Position numbers and translations under genes: made by a program
Assembly (NCBI GenBank): GCA_016202425.1
Contig: JACQOS010000213.1
Span: 1-32,186 of the forward strand
Reading direction: 5' to 3'
Source of the DNA: Chloroflexota bacterium
GTDB taxonomy: Bacteria > Chloroflexota > Dehalococcoidia > Lucifugimonadales > JACQOS01
DNA: 32,186 bases
Part shown: one piece after another, positions 8,860 through 16,955 of the stretch
Layout: each line of letters opens with the position of its first letter
Position numbering within the stretch: the first letter of the stretch is position 1
Notes under the pieces: model-generated
The model's database searches: none
Told to the model about the DNA's origin: nothing
Seen by the model: the letters and a program-made list of their open reading frames with translations, nothing else

Positions 8860-10227
8860 GTGCTTCGCATACGGTTGCTTCTCCCCGGAGTCCTTCTTTC
8901 CCTCCTGCTGCCCGCCCTCCTTGCCTGCGGCTTGTGGCAGCGGCAGGAGCCGCGCGCCCCGGAGACCCCCGCGGAAGTTCCCCAGGAACTCCGGGTCGTC
9001 TGGGAGGTATGGCAGCTCCTGAGCCGGGACTTTGGCGGGCAGCAGGAGGTCGAATCTCGGAGCTTGAGCGAAGGGGCCATCGAAGGCATGCTTCAGGCCC
9101 TGGGAGACCACGAACCCCCCTTCCTCAGCCGCGACGACTATGACGCGAGCAGGCCCGATCTGGGCGGAGTCTGGCAAGCCTGGCGGGCGCTCACTCAGCG
9201 GCTCCAGGGCGAGGAGGCACCGGACCCGGACAGGATGAAGGAGGCCGCCATTCAGGGCATGCTGGAAGCCCTGGGCAATCCGTACACCACGTACCTGCCC
9301 CCACCCCAGTACCAGCTCGAGGCCTCGAGCTATAGCGCCAGCTTCGAAGGCATCGGGGCATACGTCAACCCCAGGGACGGACAGATCGTCATCGTGGCCC
9401 CCATGCCCGGCTCCCCTGCGGAAAAGGCCGGCATCCTGCCCGGCGACACCATCCTCGCCGTCAACGGCACCTCTACGGCCGGCATGAGCCTGCCGGACGT
9501 CATTCTGCGCATCCGCGGGCCCCGAGGGACGGCCGTAGAGCTCCTGGTCCTGCACCCGGGCGAGCAAGGGCCTGTCACCATCTCCGTGGTCCGGGACATC
9601 ATCAAGCAGACCGCCGTCTACTGGCAGCCCCTCCAGCCGGGTATCGCTTACCTTCGCGTTGCGGAGTTCCTGGACACCACGGAGCAGGACGTCACCGGGG
9701 CCCTCAAGGCTATCGCCGCACAGGGCTCCAACGCCATCATCCTGGACCTGCGGCGCAACCCAGGGGGCCTCCTGGCCACCACCGTGGCCGTTGCCAGCCA
9801 GTTCCTGACCGACGGCCTGGTGGCCTACCATGTCGACGGCCACGGCAAGCGTACCGACCTGGCGGTCAAGCAGGGTGGGGTCGCCCCGACCGCCCCCATG
9901 GTCGTCCTCATCGACCGGGGCAGCGCCAGCGGCAGCGAGCTCCTGGCGGGGGCGCTCCAGGACCACGGGCGTGCGATCCTCATCGGCTCCAGGACCTTTG
10001 GCAAGGGCAGCGTCAACGAGCTCCGGCGCCTCAGCGACGGCTCCGGCCTGTACCTCACCACCGCCCTCTGGTACACGCCGGACGGCCGGCTGATCGAAGG
10101 CAAGGGCATGGACCCCGACGTCGTGGTGCCCATGGACCTCCGCATACCCCTCGGCTCCGCCCTCGACACTCAACTGGCGGGTGCCGTGCAGCGGCTCCGG
10201 GCCCCGACGCCTGTTGCCGCTGGCTGA
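8860..10227 (+). CDS. S41 family C-terminal processing peptidase, lipoprotein
   Basis: Signal peptide VLRIRLLLPGVLLSLLLPALLAC, PDZ domain (GSPAEKAGILPGDTILAVNG), Ser/Lys active site GSASGSELLAGAL / GSRTFGKGSVNE. GTG start at 8860 is inferred; the ORF opens at 8773. Confidence 0.9.
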   Translation: MLRIRLLLPGVLLSLLLPALLACGLWQRQEPRAPETPAEVPQELRVVWEVWQLLSRDFGGQQEVESRSLSEGAIEGMLQALGDHEPPFLSRDDYDASRPDLGGVWQAWRALTQRLQGEEAPDPDRMKEAAIQGMLEALGNPYTTYLPPPQYQLEASSYSASFEGIGAYVNPRDGQIVIVAPMPGSPAEKAGILPGDTILAVNGTSTAGMSLPDVILRIRGPRGTAVELLVLHPGEQGPVTISVVRDIIKQTAVYWQPLQPGIAYLRVAEFLDTTEQDVTGALKAIAAQGSNAIILDLRRNPGGLLATTVAVASQFLTDGLVAYHVDGHGKRTDLAVKQGGVAPTAPMVVLIDRGSASGSELLAGALQDHGRAILIGSRTFGKGSVNELRRLSDGSGLYLTTALWYTPDGRLIEGKGMDPDVVVPMDLRIPLGSALDTQLAGAVQRLRAPTPVAAG

Positions 10228-10258
10228 AGGGGAGGACTGGAAAGGGAAGGCGAGGGGT

Positions 10259-10729
10259 TTGCCCACGGAACGCATCAAAGTCGTCACCATCAATCGCAAG
10301 GCGCTCCACGACTACGAGGTCCTGGAGCGCGTGGAGGCAGGCCTGGTCCTCACGGGCACGGAGATCAAGTCCATCCGCGCCGGGCACGTCAATGTCAGGG
10401 AGGCCTACGCCCGGCCCGAGGACGGCGAGCTGTGGCTGGTGGGCGCCCACATCGCCCAGTACCCCCAGGGCGGCATCTACAACCACGACCCAACCCGTCC
10501 GAGGAAGCTGCTCCTCCGCAGGGAGCAGCTCGCCAGGCTCGTCAGCAGCGCTGCTCAAAAGGGCTTCACCATCGTCCCCCTGCGTCTCTACCTCAAGGGC
10601 CACGTGGCGAAGGTGGAGCTGGCCCTCGCCCGGGGCCGCAGACAGTACGAGAAGCGCCAGGTCATCGCTCAGCGGGAGGCCGAGCGGGAGATGGGCCGCT
10701 CCATGAGGTCCAAGGGCTCACGCCGGTAG
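10259..10729 (+). CDS. smpB: SsrA-binding protein SmpB
   Basis: INRKALHDYEVLERVEAGLVLTGTEIKSIRAGHVNVREAYARPEDGELWLVGAHIAQY; likely TTG start at 10259. Confidence 0.95.
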   Translation: MPTERIKVVTINRKALHDYEVLERVEAGLVLTGTEIKSIRAGHVNVREAYARPEDGELWLVGAHIAQYPQGGIYNHDPTRPRKLLLRREQLARLVSSAAQKGFTIVPLRLYLKGHVAKVELALARGRRQYEKRQVIAQREAEREMGRSMRSKGSRR

Positions 10730-10766
10730 CCGAACGCTTCGAAATCCACCCAGTGGCTAGTATCTA

Positions 10767-10794
10767 ATGACGTGAATCCGCGTAAACACGTCAT
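10767..10794. repeat. Perfect inverted repeat ATGACGTG-12-CACGTCAT
   Basis: Arms 10767-10774 and 10787-10794, directly downstream of smpB. Confidence 0.7.
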
Positions 10795-10800
10795 ACTTCA

Positions 10801-10885
10801 AGTCCCGCTCATCCTGAGCACCGTCGAAGGACATGAGCGGGACTTTTCCTCCGCTCGTATGGTTCGACAGGCTCACCACGAGCGG
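10801..10885. repeat. Double palindromic intergenic element (TGAGC/GTCGAA type)
   Basis: AGTCCCGCTCAT...ATGAGCGGGACT (10801-10844) followed by CCGCTCGT...ACGAGCGG (10851-10885). The loops CCTGAGCACCGTCGAAGG and GGTTCGACAGGCTCACC are partly complementary to each other. Confidence 0.75.
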
Positions 10886-11019
10886 TTGACCATAGCGCCC
10901 TTTTCCGACAATAGCCCCTAGATACCGTTACGAGATACGCCGCTGTTTTCGGCAAGTTGACAAATAGGACTATAATTGGTGGGAGTCTTGGTAACAAAAG
11001 GTAAGAGAAAGGAGGATTC

Positions 11020-11691
11020 ATGCAGCAAGAGGGAATCTCCAAGGGCGACGTGCTTCAAAAGCTCGCGGGCCTGTCTTTTATCGCAGGCGCGATTCTGCTC
11101 ATTGTGTCCAACGCCTTGTTCCCCCGTCCGGCTGACCCCAGCGACGCAGCACAGTTCGTCCAGAAAATCGCCGACAGCCGCGGTGGCTTTTGGGAGGTAG
11201 ACACTCTCCTCCTTGCGGTAGGCATTTGGGCGGTCATGATAGGTGCTACCGGGGTCTACCGCTCCATCTCCACGGGAGGTGCGGCTGCCTGGGCGCGTCT
11301 TGGATACTACGGGGTGATCGTTGGCGTGACGGTGTGGACGGTGCTCTTGGCCCTGAACCTCGGACTTTCGCAGGCAGTGAAACTCGCCGGAACTGATAGG
11401 GCCGTCCAGGTCATGGCGATGACGACCAGCGGCGTGTTCAGTATGTCGATTATCGTGCTCTGGCTGGCCCTAACTTTCCTGGGGATTGGCATGGTTCTCA
11501 GCGCGGTCTATCCCAAGTGGGCAGGCTGGGCCATTATTGTCCTGGGAGTTGCCACTGTGATAGTAGGAATTCTCCAGGGTCTGGGGGGGCCGAGCAAGAC
11601 CGTGACCAACGTGCTCTTCCCTATTGTTTCCATCCTGACCACCCTTTGGGGACTTGTGCTGGGCATCTGGATTACCCGAAAGGCGTGGTAG
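11020..11691 (+). CDS. Polytopic membrane protein, function unknown
   Basis: Several hydrophobic helices (FIAGAILLIVSNALF, TLLLAVGIWAVMIGATGVY, GWAIIVLGVATVIVGILQG); AAAGGAGG ribosome-binding site just upstream; TATAAT at 10971-10976. Confidence 0.75.
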   Translation: MQQEGISKGDVLQKLAGLSFIAGAILLIVSNALFPRPADPSDAAQFVQKIADSRGGFWEVDTLLLAVGIWAVMIGATGVYRSISTGGAAAWARLGYYGVIVGVTVWTVLLALNLGLSQAVKLAGTDRAVQVMAMTTSGVFSMSIIVLWLALTFLGIGMVLSAVYPKWAGWAIIVLGVATVIVGILQGLGGPSKTVTNVLFPIVSILTTLWGLVLGIWITRKAW

Positions 11692-11710
11692 AGGCTCGGG
11701 CGGTGTGGTG

Positions 11711-11716
11711 TATAAT
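11711..11716 (+). promoter_or_regulatory. -10 box TATAAT of tmRNA
   Basis: TATAAT lies 8 nt upstream of the tmRNA 5' end. Confidence 0.55.
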
Positions 11717-11724
11717 AGCGGTAC

Positions 11725-12077
11725 GGGGACGCGTGGCTTCGACAGGGGAAGGCTTGGCGGAATTGCAGGCCGAGGTGCCGTCACACCTCGTAAAACAGGC
11801 GGCAAAAGAGTAACTGGCGAGCCTCAACTCGCACTGGCTGCCTAAAGCGCGGCCACGTCCGCTCCTCCGTCCCCCGAACGGAGGAACCGGGCGCCATTAA
11901 GTCGGGGTGCGGCTGCCCTGGCGCCGAGAGGGGCCGCTTAAGAGCATCGGCTGGCTGGGCTTCTTCGCCGCCGGCGGAGGGGGAGCCTGGCGAGAACTCA
12001 AGCACCGGCTAAGCCTGTAGCATATTCCAGCGAGGCCTCTTCTGGACGGGGGGTTCGACTCCCCCCCGTCTCCACCA
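11725..12077 (+). ncRNA. ssrA: Transfer-messenger RNA (tmRNA)
   Basis: GGGGACGCGTGGCTTCGACAGG 5' end and GGTTCGACTCCCCCCCGTCTCCACCA 3' end. Acceptor GGGGACG/CGTCTCC has the G3-U70 alanine identity pair. Tag ORF ends ...GEPQLALAA-stop. Confidence 0.95.
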
Positions 12078-12278
12078 GAAACACGGTCTTGCGCCCCTCG
12101 GGCGCCTGGCTCGAGAGGTCATAGAGCGCCTGGGGTGAGGGCTACCAGCCGGCTAGAGCCGTCGGAGGTCAAGCGGTCCCCGCTTCAGGGTCCGGCGGCG
12201 CTGTGACCTCCTTGAACCTGTAAGACCTCCCCTCGTGGGCCACCCGCTCCCCAGTCCGGAGGCGGTGCAAGATGGTGA

Positions 12279-12739
<461 letters not shown>

Positions 12740-13775
12740 CGGGGTGTCTGGTTGGCGGGGCGGTCGGGGATGCGCTCGGCCTGCCGCTGGAGGGCATACC
12801 GCCGCAGCGTGCTCGCAAGTTCCGGCGATCGCCGCTGCGGCATGCGCTGGTCGGCCGCTGGGGCATGGTGTCCGACGATACCGAGCATGCGGCCATGACC
12901 GCCGCCGCGCTGGCGGTCACAGCCGGGGAGCCTTTTCTTTTCACCCGCAGACTGGCGCGATCGCTGCGCGGGTGGCTGGCCAGCCTGCCGGCGGGCTGTG
13001 GTCTGGCCACCGGGCGCGCCATCCTAAAGCTGTGGCTGGGTTTTCCGCCGCAGAGGAGCGGCGTCTGGTCGGCTGGCAATGGGCCGGCGATGCGGGCCGC
13101 GGTGATCGGGGTTGCGTGGGGCGACCAGCCGCAGCAGACGTTGGACTTGGTCCGCGCCAGTAGTGTGCTGACTCATCGCGACCCGAAGGCGACCGTAGGT
13201 GCCCATGCGGTGGCGCTGGCCGCATGGCAGGCCGCGCAAGGGGTGTGCGACCCGGTGGCCCTGGGTGAGACTTTGCGTGCCGACCACGGCGGCGTGGCAG
13301 AGCCGCTGCTGGAGTTGATCGAACGGGCGGTCGCGTCGGCAGACGCGCGGCAGTCGACGCCTGAGTTCTGTCACGCGCTTTGCGGCAAGGGTGGGGTCAC
13401 CGGCTTCATCGATCACACGGTCGCGGTCGCGATGCATGCCTGGCGCGCCTTTCCCGAAGACTACCGGCAGGCAGTCGAAGGCGCCGTGGCGTGCGGTGGC
13501 GACACCGATACGCTCGCCGCGGTGGTGGGAGGCATCGTTGGCGCAAGAGTCGGGGTGGCAGGCATCCCGATGGGCTGGTGCCAGGGCGTCAGGGACTGGC
13601 CGCGCTCCCTCGGCTATCTGACGCGACTGGCTGCGGTGCTGGCCAGCAGCCGGTCGCTGGGGCAGCCGGTGGTCCCACCACGCGCCGTCTGGCTGTTCTG
13701 CTTCGTGCGCAACCTGGTCTTTCTGGCGATTGTGCTCGTCCACGGCTTCCGGCGCTTGTTGCCGCCTTACTGAGC

Positions 13776-13886
13776 CAACCTTCGACCCCCGTCCCCCTTC
13801 CCTTCACCAGGTTCAGGGCAGGTTCCAGAACCCCGCCAGAGGGGGCTCGGCCCCCTCTGGACTCCCCTTTTTTCCGCAGCCTGCTA
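13776..13886 (-). repeat. MITE-like repeat copy 2 (distal end truncated)
   Basis: Reverse complement TAGCAGGCTGCGGAAAAAAGGGGAGTCCAGAGGGGGCCGAGCCCCCTCTGGCGGGGTTCTGG...AAGGGGGACGGGGGTCGAAGGTT. Homology stops about 3 bp after the ADP-ribosylglycohydrolase stop codon. Confidence 0.75.
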
Positions 13887-15149
13887 GGGGCGCTGAAGGT
13901 GCTGGCGGACGAAGGCCTCTTCCTGCTCCCGGGTGTGCAGTTGGCCGTCCAGACGGGCGTCCCGAAGGGCCTCCAGGAGGGCTCCCACCCGAGGCCCCTG
14001 GGGAACGCCCAGACGCGCGAGGTCGTCTCCCGTGAGGAGAGGCCGGACGTGCCGGTCCTCATCCACGTAGCGCAGGAGATGCCGGCGGGCTTCTCCGGTG
14101 GCCAAGGCGGCGACGACCTGGACGGCCTCCAGGGCGTAGCCTCGCAGCCTCCGGTACACGGCTGCCGGGGAGGTCTCCTGGGCTAGAGCAGGGGCATCGT
14201 GCCGGAGGGCCACGGTGTCGCGCACGAGCTTGGCCTGGCGGGGGGGCAGGTTGAGGCGCAGGATGAGCCCTTCCACGGGACCAGGGCGGCCGACTGCCGG
14301 AGGGCTGACCCCCAGGCCAAAGGCCAGCACGCCCAGATAGTGGGGCGGGCGAAGGGGAAAGCCGGAGCCTGCCAGGAGCGCCAGGGCATCCCCCAGGGCC
14401 CGGGAGTCAGGCAGGACGGGTTGAATGGCCGCTAGGACCCCCAGCTCCGCTGCCCGAGTCAGGGCTTGAGGCGCGTGAGGTTCGTTGAACACCAGGCTGA
14501 GTTCGCGCCGGAGGCGGTCTGGGCTGATGGTGTCCAGGAAGGACAGGTCCCGTCGCAAGAGGGTGAGCGTTTGGGGCTCCAGGCGGAAAGAGAGGCGCTG
14601 CTCATAACGGATGGCGCGGAGGATGCGGGTCGCGTCGTCCTGGAAGCTGGCGGCGTGCAGGACACGGACGAGCCTGGCGGCCATGTCGCCCTGCCCGCCC
14701 GTGGGGTCCAGGAGCCGGGCAGGGGCTGGGACCAGGCGCAGCGCCATGGCATTGATGGTGAAGTCGCGGCGTCGCAGGTCTTCCAGGGTGGTCGCGGGGC
14801 GAACGGTGGGCAAGGCCCCTGGGCGACGGTAGGTCTCGGAGCGGGCGGTGGCGATGTCCACGCGGTGGTCCGTCAGCGCGAGCTTGACGGTCCCGAACTG
14901 AGAGCGGGCCACTACCTGGGCCCCGGAGGCCTCGGCCAGGGCAAGGCCATAGGCGCCGGCGTCGCCCTCCACCACGAGGTCCAGCTCAGGGATGGCGAGT
15001 CCCAGGAGGAGGTCCCGAACGGCACCCCCGGCGGCATAGAGGGGCAGGTGGCGCTCGCGGGCAAGGCGGACGGCCTGGGCCAGGAAAGCGGCGATGGGCC
15101 CGGGAACGCTGGCCGCCAGGCGGGCACGTAACTCTCCGGCACGCGGCAT
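13884..15149 (-). CDS. cca: CCA tRNA nucleotidyltransferase / poly(A) polymerase family
   Basis: LYAAGGAVRDLLLG, ELDLVVEGDA, HRVDIATARSETY, RRRDFTINAMAL, DDATRILRAIRYEQRLSF. Real start ATG 15149; the ORF-track extension to 16319 is antisense to rnc/ftsY. Confidence 0.92.
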   Translation of the reverse strand: MPRAGELRARLAASVPGPIAAFLAQAVRLARERHLPLYAAGGAVRDLLLGLAIPELDLVVEGDAGAYGLALAEASGAQVVARSQFGTVKLALTDHRVDIATARSETYRRPGALPTVRPATTLEDLRRRDFTINAMALRLVPAPARLLDPTGGQGDMAARLVRVLHAASFQDDATRILRAIRYEQRLSFRLEPQTLTLLRRDLSFLDTISPDRLRRELSLVFNEPHAPQALTRAAELGVLAAIQPVLPDSRALGDALALLAGSGFPLRPPHYLGVLAFGLGVSPPAVGRPGPVEGLILRLNLPPRQAKLVRDTVALRHDAPALAQETSPAAVYRRLRGYALEAVQVVAALATGEARRHLLRYVDEDRHVRPLLTGDDLARLGVPQGPRVGALLEALRDARLDGQLHTREQEEAFVRQHLQRP

Positions 15150-15188
15150 GGCGCCATTGTACCGGCGTGGCGGACTGCCAACAACGCG

Positions 15189-15194
15189 TATAAT
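15189..15194 (+). promoter_or_regulatory. -10 box TATAAT immediately upstream of rnc
   Basis: Only 9 nt separate TATAAT from the GTG start at 15204. Confidence 0.5.
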
Positions 15195-15203
15195 GGAAGC
15201 GCC

Positions 15204-15899
15204 GTGGCGACGAGAACGCTGGAAGATGCCCTGGGCGTGCGGTTCCACGACCGCGCGGTCCTCCAGGAGGCGCTCAGCCACTCGTCCTACGCCAACGAAC
15301 ATCCCCAGGAAGGAAAGGCCAACGAGCGGTTGGAGTTCCTGGGAGATGCGCTCCTGGGCCTGGTGGTCGCCCAGGAGCTGTACCGGCGTTTGCCGGACCT
15401 GGACGAGGGGTCGCTGACGGACCTGCGTTCTCAAGTGGTCCGGGGGGAGACGCTGGCCACGGTCGCCAGACGCATGGGCCTCGGCCAGCACCTGCTCCTG
15501 GGCCAGGGGGAGGCGGCCAGCGGTGGCAGGGATCGGGACTCCAACCTGGCGGGCGTGCTGGAGGCGGTGGCCGGGGCTGCGCTCGTGGACAGAGGCTATG
15601 GGGAGGCTCGCCGGTTCGTGCTGCGGGCGCTGGCCCCTGAGCTGCGCCGGGCGGGAAGGGCCGGTGTCCCCCAGGACCCCAAGTCGCGGCTCCAGGAGAC
15701 CCTTCAGAGGCGGGGGACCGGTGCACCCCGGTACGAGGTGCTCCGCACGGAGGGGTCCGGGCACCGGCCTGAGTTCCGGGTACAGGCGGTGGTGGATGGA
15801 AGGGTGCTGGGTACGGGGAGGGGCAGGCGGAAGGTGGACGCCGAGCGTCAGGCTGCCAGGGAGGCCCTGGCGGCGCTCGCCCAGCATCCGGAGCGATGA
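15204..15899 (+). CDS. rnc: Ribonuclease III
   Basis: ALSHSSYANEH, NERLEFLGDALLGLVV, NLAGVLEAVAGAALVDRGY, C-terminal dsRBD (DPKSRLQETLQRRG...GRGRRKVDAERQAAREAL). Confidence 0.95.
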   Translation: MATRTLEDALGVRFHDRAVLQEALSHSSYANEHPQEGKANERLEFLGDALLGLVVAQELYRRLPDLDEGSLTDLRSQVVRGETLATVARRMGLGQHLLLGQGEAASGGRDRDSNLAGVLEAVAGAALVDRGYGEARRFVLRALAPELRRAGRAGVPQDPKSRLQETLQRRGTGAPRYEVLRTEGSGHRPEFRVQAVVDGRVLGTGRGRRKVDAERQAAREALAALAQHPER

Positions 15900-15936
15900 T
15901 GGTATGATGCACCCCCTGGCGAGAGGACGGGAACGC

Positions 15937-16914
15937 ATGGGGATTGCCAGCCTGAGGGAGCGGATAGAGCAGGGGGTGCGCCGCACCCGAGAGGCCTGGT
16001 TTGGCCGGGCGGCCGGGCTCTTCCAGGGCCCCGCCCTGTCGGCTGCCACCTGGGAAGAGCTGGAGGAGACGCTTATCGCCGCCGACGTGGGCGTGGCGAC
16101 CACGGACGCTCTCCTGGAGCAGGCCAGGAGGCGTCTGGAGGGCCGCCGAGAGGGCTTGGGCCCTTTGGCTGCCTTGGGGGCGCTCAAAGAGGAGATGGTC
16201 TCCCTTCTCGGGCCGGGGGACGAGCGGGTAAAGGGGCTGCTAGAGCCGGACCGCGGGCGGCCGGGGCCCCTGGCGGTGCTGGTGATGGGGGTGAACGGGT
16301 CCGGGAAGACGACGAGCATCGCGAAGCTGGCCCGGTACTACCAGGCCCAGGGCCGGCAGGTGATCCTGGGGGCGGCGGACACGTTCCGTGCGGCGGGCAT
16401 CGAGCAGCTTGAGGTGTGGGGCCATCGGCTGGGCATTCCCGTGGTGGCCCACCGGCATGGAGGCGACCCGGCGGCGGTGGCCTTCGACACCTTCCAGGCT
16501 GGCAAGGCCCGGGGCGCCGACGTGGTGATCATCGACACCGCCGGGCGTCTGCATACGAAGACCCCGCTGATGGAGGAGCTGAAGAAGGTCCGGCGGGTGC
16601 TGGGGAGGCTGGACCCCGAGGCCCCCCACGCGGTGTTGCTGGTGCTGGACGCCTCCACGGGCCAGAACGGGCTGGCCCAGGCCCGGGCGTTCACGGAGGC
16701 CCTGGGCTGCCATGGGGCTATCGTGGCGAAGCTGGACGGGACGGCCAAGGGGGGTGTGCTCTTCAGCATCCGGCGGGAGCTGGGCCTGCCCGTGCTGTTT
16801 GTGGGGACGGGGGAAACGGCGGAGGACCTGGCCCCTTTTGACGCCCGGGAGTTCGTGGAGGCGCTGTTCGAGGAGAGGGGGCAGGATACGGCCCAGAGGG
16901 ACGGGGGCGCGTAG
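15937..16914 (+). CDS. ftsY: Signal recognition particle receptor FtsY
   Basis: VMGVNGSGKTTSIAKLA, GAADTFRAAGIEQLEVW, IIDTAGRLHTK, LVLDASTGQNGLAQA, AKLDGTAKGG. ATG 15937 with upstream purine-rich RBS. Confidence 0.95.
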   Translation: MGIASLRERIEQGVRRTREAWFGRAAGLFQGPALSAATWEELEETLIAADVGVATTDALLEQARRRLEGRREGLGPLAALGALKEEMVSLLGPGDERVKGLLEPDRGRPGPLAVLVMGVNGSGKTTSIAKLARYYQAQGRQVILGAADTFRAAGIEQLEVWGHRLGIPVVAHRHGGDPAAVAFDTFQAGKARGADVVIIDTAGRLHTKTPLMEELKKVRRVLGRLDPEAPHAVLLVLDASTGQNGLAQARAFTEALGCHGAIVAKLDGTAKGGVLFSIRRELGLPVLFVGTGETAEDLAPFDAREFVEALFEERGQDTAQRDGGA

Positions 16915-16955
16915 GGTTGGGGCGCGCCGCCTCGGCACCCCTCCGCTAGACGGCC

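Noticed and set aside
11654-11845. Small plus-strand ORF over the tmRNA 5' half
   Set aside because: Region is tmRNA; the ORF is coincidental.
13785-13805. Possible att direct repeat of the tmRNA 3' end (TTCGACCCCCGTCC versus TTCGACTCCCCCCCGTCTCC)
   Set aside because: The same C-rich stretch is explained by homology to MITE copy 3 (reverse complement CTTTCGACCATCCCCCTGTCCCC); similarity to tmRNA is low-complexity.
15150-16319. N-terminal extension of the cca ORF (811 aa total)
   Set aside because: Overlaps rnc and ftsY on the other strand; conserved Cca homology begins only at MPRAGELRARL (15149).
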